Of a DNA stretch of 64,000 nt, positions 17,604 to 26,652 are shown piece by piece. Origin of the DNA: JACRCT01 sp049841135 (GTDB taxonomy: Bacteria; Myxococcota; Myxococcia; Myxococcales; UBA5297); assembly GCA_049841135.1 (NCBI GenBank), contig JASGHK010000002.1, positions 1,054,001-1,118,000 on the forward strand, read 5' to 3'. The notes under the pieces were generated by a model. That model worked only from the letters and a program-made list of their open reading frames with translations, searched no databases and had not been told where the DNA came from. The position numbers and the translations under genes are program-made. How positions within the stretch are numbered: the first letter of the stretch is position 1; each line of letters opens with the position of its first letter.

Positions 17604-19634
17604 CTATCGGAGCCTGCGGGTGCTGTCCTCGGACCGCCGCCGCAGCGCGAAGGCGAGGAGCGCGAGACCAGGCCCAGTCCAGGCGCCGCTGGAGGCCGAG
17701 CAGCCGCAGCCGGGGCTCGTCACGCCAGTCGTCCCGGCGTCGGAGGAGGCATCAGGTCCCGGGCCCACGGTTGCGCCATCGGCCGCCGACGTCGAGGCAT
17801 CGACGCGGGTCAGCGCCGCATCCGGACCCGGTGGCAGCGAGCCGTCGACGGCAGGGGACATCCCGGCGTCCGCTCCGGGCGGCTGCGGCGTGGTGCATCC
17901 CGTCGGCGCGTTCGACTCGTCGATCCCTTCCGGCCGCGGCCCGTAGATTGGAAGCGGGCAGCCGACCTCCAGCGCACCCAGGTCCGGTGCGGAGCCCTGG
18001 AAACCGTCGTTGACGTTGGCGAAGACCCTGCCCTGGTCGACGGCGCCTGCGACCGCCGCGAGCGTGACGTCCTGCGCCGCCATCGTCTGCGTGTACGAAG
18101 CGGGCGGCATGAGCCCATGGGCGAACGGCGAGCCGGTCAGCAGCACGCCGTGCTGCTCGAAGAGCCCGCCCGCCTGCATCGCCGCGAAGCTCGCGTACCT
18201 GACCAGCCCGCTGCCCGGCACGCTGAAGCGGAACTCCTTGTCCGGGAAGTAGGCGTTGTGGTCGAAGAGCCCGTCGTCGATGGGCCCCAGCCAGTCCACC
18301 GTCTTGTTGTTGTCCGGAGCCGCCGGACCGAAGAAGAGGTTGTTCTCGAGGACGAAGTGGTGCGAGGTCGCGTCGGTGTTGTTGAAGAGCGCGTTCTTGG
18401 GGCTGACGAAGGTGTTGTGCAGCACCACGATTCCGCTGGGCTCGAGCGGCGGCGTGCCGCCCAGCGCGTGGAACTTCATCTGCTCGTTGGCGACGTTCAC
18501 GATCACGTTGCGGATGGCATAGGCCGGCCCGCCGAAGATGGGCTGGAAGCTGAGGGTGGCGTAGGTGTTGGTGAACCGGTTGCGCAGGCAGCGCACGTTG
18601 CCCTCGCTGCCGTCGAGCTCCAGGCCGTTGTCGTAGCCCGAGAGGACCTCGTTCCCGTAGAAGTCGACCGCCCGCGCACCGTCCTGCTCGACCTTGAGCG
18701 AGTCGCCGAAGCCCACCACGCGGTTGTGGCAGACGACGTGCCCGCTGCCCTCCACGTGGATGCCGTCGTCGTTGGCGTGCGCGCCGCCGTCGTCGCTGTA
18801 GACCGCGGGCCAGGCGAGCCGGCCCTCGACGATGTTGTCGGCGAGGTAGAAGTCCTTCTGGTCCTGCTTCGACCCGATGCCCAGCTTCACGTCCTTCAGG
18901 TGCACCCGGCGCACGACGTTGCCCTCCGCTCCGGCGGACTGGAAGCGGATGCCCCGGTTGCCGCTCTTCACGGTCAGCCGCTCGACGTGCACGAAGCTGC
19001 CATAGATCTCGATCACGTTCCCGCTGGTGCCGCCGCCATCGAGCTCCACGCCGTCCTGCGAGTCGCCCCGCAGGACGATGGGCTTCTCGGCCGTGCCGCT
19101 GAGCGTCCACGAGAAGGTCCCGGCGTAGGTCCCGTTCGCCAGCTCGATCACGTCGCCCGGCGCCGCCGCGTCGACCGCGTCGTTGAGCGAGGCGACGTCG
19201 GCGACCCGCTTGAGCCTCTTCGCGGCCGGGTCCTTCGGCACCGCGCGCGTCGTCGCCTCCAGCGTCGCCGTCTGGTCCACCGCGCCGTCGGGGTCGACCG
19301 CGCGCAGCTCCAGCTCGTAGGTCGTCGCCGGCAGCAGATCGAAGACCGAGCCCGCGAACTGGGACTCGACGGTGCGCCCGGCCACCACCTCCGGATGGAC
19401 CCGGACCGGCGGGAGCGCCTCGCGCCAGGCCTGCGCGCCCTTCACTCGGTAGCGCAGCGTGACCTGGGCGTCGTGGTCGTCGTCCCCGGTGACCGGCCAC
19501 TGGACGCCCAACGCCGTCAACGTCGGACGGTCCAGGCGCGCCGTGCCCGGATGGAGGACGTCGTCGGCCCACACGGGGGGCGCCGCGAGACCTGCGGCCA
19601 GGATGACGAGAGCGGGGACACACGAACGGGTCAT
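17604..19634 (-). CDS. Right-handed beta-helix surface protein with MYXO-CTERM tail
   Basis: A 676-residue protein with a signal peptide (MTRSCVPALVILAAGLAAPPVWA), a fibronectin-like beta domain to about residue 135, then parallel beta-helix coils with repeating G/N/V patterns (VIELANGTYAGTFSWTLSGTAEKPIVLRG; HVERLTVKSGNRGIRF; VCHNRVVGFG). A D/A/P linker follows. The C-terminus has Gly-Cys-Gly-Cys, a hydrophobic helix (GPGLALLAFAL) and RRR: the MYXO-CTERM sorting signal that anchors proteins to the outer surface in Myxococcota. ATG 19634 has GGAG 8 nt upstream and is preferred over GTG 19640. A polysaccharide-degrading role is common for such folds but is not shown here. Confidence 0.9.
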   Translation of the reverse strand: MTRSCVPALVILAAGLAAPPVWADDVLHPGTARLDRPTLTALGVQWPVTGDDDHDAQVTLRYRVKGAQAWREALPPVRVHPEVVAGRTVESQFAGSVFDLLPATTYELELRAVDPDGAVDQTATLEATTRAVPKDPAAKRLKRVADVASLNDAVDAAAPGDVIELANGTYAGTFSWTLSGTAEKPIVLRGDSQDGVELDGGGTSGNVIEIYGSFVHVERLTVKSGNRGIRFQSAGAEGNVVRRVHLKDVKLGIGSKQDQKDFYLADNIVEGRLAWPAVYSDDGGAHANDDGIHVEGSGHVVCHNRVVGFGDSLKVEQDGARAVDFYGNEVLSGYDNGLELDGSEGNVRCLRNRFTNTYATLSFQPIFGGPAYAIRNVIVNVANEQMKFHALGGTPPLEPSGIVVLHNTFVSPKNALFNNTDATSHHFVLENNLFFGPAAPDNNKTVDWLGPIDDGLFDHNAYFPDKEFRFSVPGSGLVRYASFAAMQAGGLFEQHGVLLTGSPFAHGLMPPASYTQTMAAQDVTLAAVAGAVDQGRVFANVNDGFQGSAPDLGALEVGCPLPIYGPRPEGIDESNAPTGCTTPQPPGADAGMSPAVDGSLPPGPDAALTRVDASTSAADGATVGPGPDASSDAGTTGVTSPGCGCSASSGAWTGPGLALLAFALRRRSEDSTRRLR

Positions 19635-19802
19635 GAGCACGGCTCCATGAAGATCGAGCGCGGTGATTATCCCACCTGACGTCCTCCTCCCCGCCCTTCC
19701 GGAGGGCTCCTGAGCGGTTGCCCGTTGGTCGTTTCTTGAGCAGAATCGCCCCTCTTCCCGCTGTCAGTCGGCAGGCTTCACCGTCAACACCCGGAGCGAT
19801 TC

Positions 19803-20645
19803 ATGCTGCTGTCTCGGTTCGAATACCGCACGGCCAAGACCGTGCGGGAGGCGACGTCGTTGTGGTCCGAAGTGCCCGGTTCCAAGTACCTGGCTGGCGG
19901 AACCGACCTCTTGCCCCAGATGCGCGCGCGCCACCACGTCGCCCGCGTCGTCGACCTCAAGCGCATCCCGGAGCTGAACGAGATCCGCAAGACCGCCGAC
20001 GGCGGCTTCTCCATCGGCAGCGTGGTGACCATGGCCGCCGTCGCCGCGCACCCGGAGATCTCCAAGAAGTACGTCGCGCTCATCCAGTGCATCGAGGAGG
20101 TCGGCGCCTGGCCGCTGCGCAACCGCGCGACGCTCGCCGGCAACGTCTGCAACGCCTCGCCCGCCGCCGACACCTCCATCGCGCTCCTCGCGCTCGAGGC
20201 CTCGGTGGGCATCGACGGCCCCAAGGGCGCCCGAAAGGTCGCGCTCTCCGAGTTCTTCAAGGGCCCGGGCAAGACCGTGCTCGAGGGCGGAGAGATCGTC
20301 ACCGAGATCCTCCTGCCCGCCACCACCGCCGACTGGGCCGGCAAGTACCTGCGCCTGTCCCGCCGCAAGGGCATGGACCTGGCGACCGTGGGCGTGCTCG
20401 TGACCCGGGCTAACGGCAAGGGCCCGCATCGCGTGGCTCTGGCCGCCGTCGCCCCCACCCCGCTGCGCGTCCGCCAGGCCGAAGAGGTCCTCGACGGCGA
20501 TGGCCTGACCGCCTCGACCATCCAGAAGGCTGCCCAGCTGGCCACCGTGGCCTGCAGCCCCATCACCGACGTCCGCGGCACCGCCGAGTACCGCCGCGAG
20601 ATGGTCGGCGTCCTCACCGCGCGCGGCCTCAACGCCCTCGCCTGA
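19803..20645 (+). CDS. Molybdenum hydroxylase FAD-binding subunit
   Basis: A 280-residue medium subunit of a xanthine-dehydrogenase/CO-dehydrogenase-type enzyme. It holds FAD and passes electrons to the acceptor. FAD contacts are visible: KYLAGGTDLLPQMR near residue 30 and NRATLAGNVCNASPAADT near residue 112. A C-terminal CO_deh_flav_C domain ends the protein. GGAG lies 6 nt before the ATG. It starts an operon: the 2Fe-2S gene follows after 12 nt, and the molybdopterin subunit overlaps that by 4 nt. The FAD-FeS-Mo order matches many bacterial XDH or 4-hydroxybenzoyl-CoA-reductase-type sets. The FAD domain lacks an obvious extra 4Fe-4S insert. Confidence 0.94.
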   Translation: MLLSRFEYRTAKTVREATSLWSEVPGSKYLAGGTDLLPQMRARHHVARVVDLKRIPELNEIRKTADGGFSIGSVVTMAAVAAHPEISKKYVALIQCIEEVGAWPLRNRATLAGNVCNASPAADTSIALLALEASVGIDGPKGARKVALSEFFKGPGKTVLEGGEIVTEILLPATTADWAGKYLRLSRRKGMDLATVGVLVTRANGKGPHRVALAAVAPTPLRVRQAEEVLDGDGLTASTIQKAAQLATVACSPITDVRGTAEYRREMVGVLTARGLNALA

Positions 20646-20657
20646 CCGGAGCCATCC

Positions 20658-21152
20658 ATGAACGACACGATCGAGATCAAGGTCCGCGTCAACGGCGTCG
20701 AGGAGACGCAGCACGTCGCGGCGAACATGACGCTGCTCTCCTTCATCCGCGACACCCTCAACCTCACCGGGGCCAAGGAAGGCTGCAACGAGGGTGAGTG
20801 CGGCTCCTGCATGGTGCTGCTCGACGGCAAGGCGGTGAACAGCTGCCTCATCCTCGCCGTCGAGGTCGACGGCCGGGAGATTGTCACCATCGAGGGCATC
20901 GGCGACGCCAAGAACCTGCACCCGCTGCAGAAGAGCTTCCTCAAGCACCACGCCGTGCAGTGCGGCTTCTGCATGCCCGGGATGATCATCACCGCCCTGG
21001 GCCTGCTCAACGAGAACCCCGAGCCCAGCGAGGAGGAGATCAAGACCGCGCTGGCCGGCAACCTCTGCCGCTGCACCGGCTACAAGCAGATCGTCGAGTC
21101 GATTCAGGCCGCGGCCAAGGAAGTGCGCGCCGAGAGCAGGAGGTCCGCATGA
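20658..21152 (+). CDS. Molybdenum hydroxylase 2Fe-2S subunit
   Basis: A 164-residue small subunit with two [2Fe-2S] clusters. The plant-ferredoxin-like cluster ligands are in GCNEGECGSCMVLLDGKAVNSC. The second, helical domain has CGFCMPGMI and LCRCTGYKQIV. Length and spacing are exactly those of CoxS/XdhC-type proteins. It carries electrons from the Mo centre to FAD. Its TGA overlaps the ATG of the large subunit (ATGA at 21149-21152), so the two are co-translated. Confidence 0.96.
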   Translation: MNDTIEIKVRVNGVEETQHVAANMTLLSFIRDTLNLTGAKEGCNEGECGSCMVLLDGKAVNSCLILAVEVDGREIVTIEGIGDAKNLHPLQKSFLKHHAVQCGFCMPGMIITALGLLNENPEPSEEEIKTALAGNLCRCTGYKQIVESIQAAAKEVRAESRRSA

Positions 21153-23512
21153 GCGCCACCAAGTACGTCGGCAAGGACGTCGCCCGCGTCGACGCGCTGG
21201 AGAAGGTGACCGGCGCCGCCGTCTACACCGGCGACCTCAAGTTCCCGCGCCTGCTCCACGCCCACGTCGTGCGCTCGCCGCACGCCCACGCGCTGGTCAA
21301 GGCCATCCGCACCGACAAGGCGATGAAGGTCCCCGGCGTGCGGGCCATCGCCACCGGCCAGGAGTTCCCGCTCCACACCGGCATCTACCTCAAGGACCAG
21401 ACCGTCTTCGCCACCGACCGCGTGCGCTTCGTCGGCGATGCCGTGGCCGCGGTCGCCGCCGAGACTCCCGAGGCCGCCTACGAGGCCGCCAAGCTGGTCG
21501 AGGTGGACTACGAGCCCCTGGAGCCGATTTTCGACGTTCTCGAGGGCATCAAGGACGGCGCGCCGCTGGTCCACCCGGACATGGGCAAGTACGAGGTGGT
21601 GCCCTGGATCACCCCCAAGGCCGGCAGCAACATCAACAACCACCTCAAGGTCCGCAAGGGCGACTACGAGGGCGCGCTCAAGAAGTGCGCGCACGTCTTC
21701 GAGAACACCTTCAAGGTCCCGCAGGTCCAGTGCGTGCCGATGGAGCCGCACATCTCCGTCGCCCGCGTCGACAACGCCGGCCGGGTCGAGGTGCACACCT
21801 CGGCGCAGAGCCCGTTCACCGTCCGCCACCTGCTGGCCGCCTGCTTCAACCTGCCGCACGGCGACATCAACGTGAACGTGCCCTACGTCGGCGGCGGCTT
21901 CGGCGGCAAGGCGGGCATCAACCTCGAGCCCATCGCCGTGGCGCTGGCGATGAAGACCCAGGGCCGGCCAGTGAAGGTCGCCGTCGACCGCAGCGAGGAG
22001 TTCTTCGCCACGGTCGTGCGCCAGGGCCTGACCGCGACGCTGGTCACCGGCGTGGACAAGAAGGGCAAGGTCCAGGCGCAGAAGATGCGCTACCTGTGGG
22101 ACTGTGGCGCGTACGGCGGCTACGGCGTCAACGTGGTGCGTGCGGCCGGCTACACCTGCGGCGGCGCGTACTTCTTCCCCAACGTCTGGGGCGACTCCAT
22201 CGGCGTCTACACCAACAAGCCGGTGGGCAGCGCGTACCGCGGCTTCGGCATGCAGGAGATCCACTGGGCGCTCGAGCAGCAGATGGACATGGTCGCGCGC
22301 GAGCTGGCCATCGACCCGGTCCAGTTCCGCCTGATGAACTGCCTCGGGCCCGGCAAGACCACCGTGACCGGCCAGATCCTGGGCAAGTTCGCCGGCCGCG
22401 TCGACAAGTGCATCAAGAAGGTCGACGAGCAGCTCAAGGTGGCCCGCAAGGCGCCGCGGACGACGAAGGACTGGGTGGTAGGCAAGGACGGCAAGTACCA
22501 CGGCAAGGGCCTGGCCTGTGCCGTCAAGGCGCCGGCGATGCCCAACAACGCCAGCTCCTCGGTGGTCCTCAAGTTCTGTGAGGACGAGATGCTGGAGATC
22601 CTCATCTCCGGCATCGACTACGGCCAGGGCCTGAAGACGGTGGCGGCGCAGTACGCGGCGGAGATGCTCGACATCCCGATGGAGAAGATCCGCGTGCGCG
22701 GCAACCCGGACACCGACCTTTCGCCCTACGACTGGCAGACGGTGGCCAGCCGCCAGACCTGGGCCACCGGCAACGCGGTGATCAAGGCCTGCGGGATGAT
22801 CAAGGACCAGCTCTTCGACATGGCCTCCGAGGCGCTCAAGGCCCCGAAGAAGAGGCTCGTGCTCAAGGGCGGCAAGGTCATCGACCCCAAGACCAAGAAG
22901 AGCGTGAAGCTCTACGAGCTGGTCATGGGCTACCAGTTCCCCGATGGGCACACCATCGGCGGACCGGTGGCCGCGGCAACGACCTTCGTCCCGCCCGGCC
23001 TGCTCTTCCTCGACCCCGACACGAGCCAGAGCAAGAAGCCGGTCGCGAAGTGGACCTTCGGCTGCCAGGGCGTCCAGCTCTCGGTGGACCCGGAGACGGG
23101 CGTCTTCGAGCTCGAGAACATCGTCGCGTGCTACGACGTGGGCAAGGTCGTCAACCCCGGCATGATCCTGGGCCAGACCTTCGGCGGCGTGGTGCAGGGC
23201 GTGGGCACCGCGGTCATGGAGGAGCTGGTCCTCGACCCCAAGACCGGCAAGCCCAAGAACGCGGCGCTGATGGACTACAAGATCCCGACCGCGCTCGACA
23301 TCCCCGAGAAGATGGAAGCCCACTACGTCGAGACTCCGCAGGAAGACGGCCCGCTGGGCGCTCGCGGCATCGGCGAGCACACGATGATCCCCACGCCGGC
23401 GGCCATCTCCGACGCGCTCTACGACGCGTGCGGCATCCGCATCAAGGAGATGCCCATCACGGCGGAGAAGGTGCTTCGGGCGCTCAAGGAGAAGAAGGAA
23501 GAGAACTGCTAG
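21149..23512 (+). CDS. Molybdenum hydroxylase catalytic (molybdopterin) subunit
   Basis: A 787-residue catalytic subunit binding the Mo-molybdopterin cofactor. It begins KYVGKDVARVDALEKVTGAAVYTGDLKFP and contains the cofactor motif YVGGGFGGKAGIN, AYRGFGMQEIHWALE, an FE-S-contacting region, and near the C-terminus DGPLGARGIGEHTMIPTP. In that last motif the Glu of GxGE is the catalytic base. The start ATG overlaps the 2Fe-2S stop. Substrate-site residues cannot be assigned by eye. The neighbouring FdrA/DUF1116/DUF2877 genes hint at purine or another nitrogen heterocycle as substrate. A hairpin terminator follows at 23532-23557. Confidence 0.95.
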   Translation: MSATKYVGKDVARVDALEKVTGAAVYTGDLKFPRLLHAHVVRSPHAHALVKAIRTDKAMKVPGVRAIATGQEFPLHTGIYLKDQTVFATDRVRFVGDAVAAVAAETPEAAYEAAKLVEVDYEPLEPIFDVLEGIKDGAPLVHPDMGKYEVVPWITPKAGSNINNHLKVRKGDYEGALKKCAHVFENTFKVPQVQCVPMEPHISVARVDNAGRVEVHTSAQSPFTVRHLLAACFNLPHGDINVNVPYVGGGFGGKAGINLEPIAVALAMKTQGRPVKVAVDRSEEFFATVVRQGLTATLVTGVDKKGKVQAQKMRYLWDCGAYGGYGVNVVRAAGYTCGGAYFFPNVWGDSIGVYTNKPVGSAYRGFGMQEIHWALEQQMDMVARELAIDPVQFRLMNCLGPGKTTVTGQILGKFAGRVDKCIKKVDEQLKVARKAPRTTKDWVVGKDGKYHGKGLACAVKAPAMPNNASSSVVLKFCEDEMLEILISGIDYGQGLKTVAAQYAAEMLDIPMEKIRVRGNPDTDLSPYDWQTVASRQTWATGNAVIKACGMIKDQLFDMASEALKAPKKRLVLKGGKVIDPKTKKSVKLYELVMGYQFPDGHTIGGPVAAATTFVPPGLLFLDPDTSQSKKPVAKWTFGCQGVQLSVDPETGVFELENIVACYDVGKVVNPGMILGQTFGGVVQGVGTAVMEELVLDPKTGKPKNAALMDYKIPTALDIPEKMEAHYVETPQEDGPLGARGIGEHTMIPTPAAISDALYDACGIRIKEMPITAEKVLRALKEKKEENC

Positions 23513-23531
23513 TCGGGAACCCTCGCCCCTG

Positions 23532-23557
23532 CCCCCTCCCAAGACTGCGGGAGGGGG
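23532..23557 (+). terminator. Terminator-like hairpin of the molybdenum hydroxylase operon
   Basis: Nine-bp stem CCCCCTCCC (23532-23540) with GGGAGGGGG (23549-23557), 8-nt loop, followed by TTCGTGG, 20 nt after the stop. Between it and 23686 nothing else was recognised. Confidence 0.65.
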
Positions 23558-23686
23558 TTCGTGGGGAACCTTCGGCGACCCGGTCGGAGCTCCTCCACCG
23601 GTTACGGACTTGCTGGTTCGCCCCTCGGCTCGCCGGGCGCACGGCCGCAGCTCGGGGTGACCTTGTGGTGCCTTGTGCCGGCGCTG

Positions 23687-24070
23687 TCAGCTCAGGTCGC
23701 GGATGGTGCGAATGGCCTCGGCGATCCGCTGGATGCAGCCGTCAACGTCGGTGCCCACGTCCTCGGCCTGCAGGCGCACGCAGCGCACGCCCAGCTCCTG
23801 GAGCTGCGCCTGCCGCTGTAGGTCGCGGTCGCCGGTGAAGAGGTCACGTGGCTCGTCGACCTCCACCGCGAGCTTCAACTCCGGCGCAAAGAAGTCGACC
23901 GTGTACGCCCCAAGCGGCTGGTACGGCGTGAACTCCACGCCGCCCAACTTGCTCGCCCGCAACGAGCGCCAAAGCCTCTGGCGCGCTCGCTTCGCGGGCA
24001 TCCGCGGGTCGGCACGTCCCTGAGCTGCCTTCGGCGTCTTCACCAGCTGCGTCGTCATCGTCTGGCCCAT
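23687..24070 (-). CDS. DUF559-type endonuclease-fold protein
   Basis: A 127-residue protein with the DUF559 pattern related to Vsr/PD-(D/E)XK nucleases. It has a helix RARQRLWRSLRASKLGGVEF, then YQPLGAYTVDFFAPELKLAVEVDEPRD in which D and E-V-D are the likely metal ligands, and a last strand LQELGVRCVRLQAEDVGTDVDG. The usual GxxH after EVD is replaced by EPRD, so the normal active-site His is absent. ATG 24070 has an AAGGAGG site; the frame open to 24103 is not needed. Such genes are common solitary accessory genes in myxobacteria and may mark an insertion point between the hydroxylase operon and the lipoproteins. Confidence 0.85.
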   Translation of the reverse strand: MGQTMTTQLVKTPKAAQGRADPRMPAKRARQRLWRSLRASKLGGVEFTPYQPLGAYTVDFFAPELKLAVEVDEPRDLFTGDRDLQRQAQLQELGVRCVRLQAEDVGTDVDGCIQRIAEAIRTIRDLS

Positions 24071-24160
24071 CGCCACCCTCCTTTGTCTGGTGGAGGGAGT
24101 CATAGCTTATGGGTCCGACATTTCTGGGGCCGCACTTTCGCTCTTTCGCTTCCGCTCTGG

Positions 24161-24208
24161 GACCTATGGGACGTATGCGACCTATGGGACGTATGCGACC
24201 TATGGGAC
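24161..24208. repeat. 18-bp tandem repeat, 2.7 copies
   Basis: Unit GACCTATGGGACGTATGC is repeated at 24161, 24179 and (partial) 24197 with no mismatch. It lies between the 3' end of a lipoprotein gene and the start of the DUF559 gene. It may be a site of slippage. Confidence 0.95.
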
Positions 24209-24220
24209 TTGGGGGACGAG

Positions 24221-25303
24221 TCATTCCCCCAGATAGCCGGTCCAGACCTCGCCGACCCTGCCGATCTGGTCGTAGCTGTAGCTGCCGCCGACGTTTCCGC
24301 AGTGGCTGGCACCTTCGGCGACGCTCTCGGCGATGACCTTCACGTCCATTGGAAGCGAGAGCCCCTGGAAATAGGCGATGGCGTCGAGCACGTCCGGCTT
24401 CACGAAGTCCTTGTCGCCGTAGGTGAAGTAGAGCTTGGTCGCTCCGACGAGCTCGGGCTTCGTGGTGTCCCAGGCCATGCTTCCGGCCCACGGGTCGTCG
24501 CCGCCACAGCTCAACGCATAGGCGCCAGGGAACCGGTCGCCGTGGAGCGGGAAGAAGCTCGCCGACAGGAAGATGGAGCCGCCCGAGGAGCCGCCGAAGA
24601 GCACGGGGCTGTCCAGGACGTCCCAGCCGGCGCGCAGCGCTTCGATCGCCGCGAGCAGCGCCTGCGCGTTCTCACCGCCCACGTCGACGGCGGTCTCGGG
24701 GATCGGCGTGACGCCGTCGCACGTCGTGTAGCTGGGCTTGAGCCACCAGGCACACCCGTTCGGCGCCTTCGCTGCCACGTAGAGAACGCGGTGCTTCGTC
24801 GTCCACGGCGCGTGCTTCTTGATCGCGAGGCCGCTCGTGTAGGGCCCGGCTCCGTCGCCGTGCGTGTAGACCGCCAACCGCACCGGCCCGGTTCCGGGCT
24901 CGGGCTCGACGATCTTCATCTCCACGCCAGCCACCGTCGCGACGCAGAAGCTGTAGCTCGTGCCGCTGACGCTGACGCTTCCGGTGCTGGAGCACGTCAG
25001 GCCACCCGTGCCGTGCGAGCTGGCAGGGCCGGCGTCCGCTCCTTCACCACCCGCGTCGGATTCCTCGATGGCGCCGTCCGGCGTGACCACCGCGCCGTCT
25101 GGAGAAACCAGCCCACCGTCCGGTGCGACTACCGCGCCATCGCCTTGAGTCACCGCGGCGTCGGACTCTTCGTGCGAGCCGTCCGTGGCGATGGCCGAGG
25201 CGTCCGGCGACGTGCTGTTCGCCGCGTCGGGGCCTTCGGTGACCGGCGCGGGACAAGCTGCCGCCATCAACAGGGCGGCCACAGCGAGGGCAAGGCGGAC
25301 CAT
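24221..25303 (-). CDS. Lipoprotein with alpha/beta-hydrolase (depolymerase-like) domain
   Basis: A 360-residue exported protein. MVRLALAVAALLMAAAC forms a lipoprotein-type signal (Ala at -3 is unusual). A D/A/G/P-rich linker with repeats of the kind GAVVxPDGGLVSPDG spans about residues 20-95. The hydrolase domain has a first strand VRLAVYTHGDGAG, nucleophile elbow LFGGSSGGSIFLSA (Ser in G-x-S-x-G), Asp candidate YGDKDFVKPD and a late His in GASHCGN. It resembles secreted polyhydroxybutyrate/feruloyl esterase-like enzymes, but specificity is unknown. ATG 25303 has GGGAG 6-7 nt upstream; the ORF open to 25423 would bury the signal. Confidence 0.86.
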   Translation of the reverse strand: MVRLALAVAALLMAAACPAPVTEGPDAANSTSPDASAIATDGSHEESDAAVTQGDGAVVAPDGGLVSPDGAVVTPDGAIEESDAGGEGADAGPASSHGTGGLTCSSTGSVSVSGTSYSFCVATVAGVEMKIVEPEPGTGPVRLAVYTHGDGAGPYTSGLAIKKHAPWTTKHRVLYVAAKAPNGCAWWLKPSYTTCDGVTPIPETAVDVGGENAQALLAAIEALRAGWDVLDSPVLFGGSSGGSIFLSASFFPLHGDRFPGAYALSCGGDDPWAGSMAWDTTKPELVGATKLYFTYGDKDFVKPDVLDAIAYFQGLSLPMDVKVIAESVAEGASHCGNVGGSYSYDQIGRVGEVWTGYLGE

Positions 25304-25447
25304 GTCAGACTCCCTAAATTCCCCCCTCGCCAACCCCCCGAAAACACCTGGGATTCTGGCGATTCGTGAAACGCCAAATTCCAACCGCTTGAAATTACCG
25401 GGCTTTTTCGGTCCGGCCCGCATCCTTATATAGGAGATTCGGGCCGT

Positions 25448-26516
25448 TCACCGTCTGGGGACCTTCTTCTTGCCCGTCGTGGCCCCGGTCATCATCAGGA
25501 TCTTGAGCAGGTTCTGCCGGTATACGTCGCTGTCCGGGTCGTGCTCCAGCGCCTTGTGCAGCAGCGCCTCGGCGCCCTTGAGGTCGCGGCGCTCCTTGAG
25601 CAGCACCAGCGCCAGCCGGTTGTAGAGCGGTGCCGGATCCGACGAGACCGAGATGGCCCGTTCGAGGTGCGCGATGCACTCCTGCATCCGCCCTTCCTTC
25701 TCGAGCGTGATCGCCTTCTGCAGCGGCGATTGGTAGACGTGCTCGGGCACCGGTCCGCGCGGACGAACCTCCTCGAGGGCCCGCTTCGGTTCCGGTTTGG
25801 AAGGCTCCGGTTTCGGCGCGGGCGGCGGTGCTTCGCGACGGAAGGGCCTGGCGAGTCCTGGCGGCACCACCCGCTTGATCTCCGGCAGCGGTCCGTCGTG
25901 CAGCGGCACCGGCGGGCCAGAGCGCAGGTCGTGCTCCTCGGTGACGGCCGGCGGCAGCTCGTGCGGCTCGAGGAGCGGGGGCGGATACGGAGCGGGCGAA
26001 GGGGGCGGCTCAGCCTTGCGCTTCGGGGCGGGAGGCGGCGGCAGCGCCTCGGGCGGCAGCATCCTGATGAGCTTGCGCTCGACCAGCGACACCGCCAGCG
26101 TCTGGATCTCGATCTTCCCCAGCGACAGCGCGTGGCGCAGCGAGTCCAGCGAGGAGCGCCCGTCGACCATCGACAGCGCGAAGGCCTCGAACGTCGAGAG
26201 CGTCTGGTTCTTCAGGTCGAGCCCGGCGACGACGACCGGGACGTCGGTGACCTCGAACGGGATGATGAAGACTCGGGTCCGGGTGTTGCCGCGCGCGGTC
26301 TTCTTGGGCCCCTTGAGCTTCCGGGGGCGGCTCGGGCGTCTTGCGCTCGAGGCGCGCCTCCGGCGGCGACAGGAGCGCGCGGACCAGCGTCGGCTCGCGC
26401 GGCGGGAGCGGGTCTTCGAGCAGGACGTCGGGGTCGAGGATGGTCTCGCAGCGGGTGCAGAGGAAGTCTCCCTCCTGCGCCTGGCGACCACAGCTCGGAC
26501 AGGTGATGCCGGACAT
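25448..26516 (-). CDS. Zinc-ribbon / TPR protein with DUF4388-like middle (frameshifted)
   Basis: Reconstructed 355-residue protein. The N-terminus MSGITCPSCGRQAQEGDFLCTRC has two CxxC knuckles of a zinc ribbon. A Pro-rich linker leads to a domain (VVVAGLDLKNQTLSTFEAFALSMVDGRSSLDSLRHAL...ERKLIRML) of the kind found with response regulators in Deltaproteobacteria. A long Pro-rich region and two TPR-like repeats (AIAHLERAISVS; LLHKALEHDPDSDVYRQNLLKIL) end it. The frame changes within the G run 26323-26327 (plus strand). One G fewer fuses ...TPEPP to RKLKGPKK without loss, so an added base call is likely. Cytoplasmic; no enzymatic motif. No function assigned. Confidence 0.8.
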
Positions 26517-26652
26517 GACGGCGGGCAGGTTAGCACACGGTCCCAAGGCCCCTGGGCGGCCTTTTCCCAGATCGTTCCGGGAGCGGGAACCCCTTGGCAG
26601 TCAGGAGACCTGCGCCCCGCAGCCCTGTCCCTGTCACGAATCCGGAGACTCC

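Noticed and set aside
17592..19679. 695-codon plus-strand frame across the beta-helix gene
   Set aside because: Antisense shadow; the minus strand has a signal peptide and a MYXO-CTERM tail.
21104..23542. 812-codon antisense frame over the molybdenum hydroxylase gene
   Set aside because: No family features and a Leu/Val/Gly/Ala/Asp composition typical of antisense frames in GC-rich coding DNA.
23561..23821. Small frames after the molybdenum hydroxylase stop
   Set aside because: Antisense to DUF559 or in the terminator region; no ribosome site or family match.
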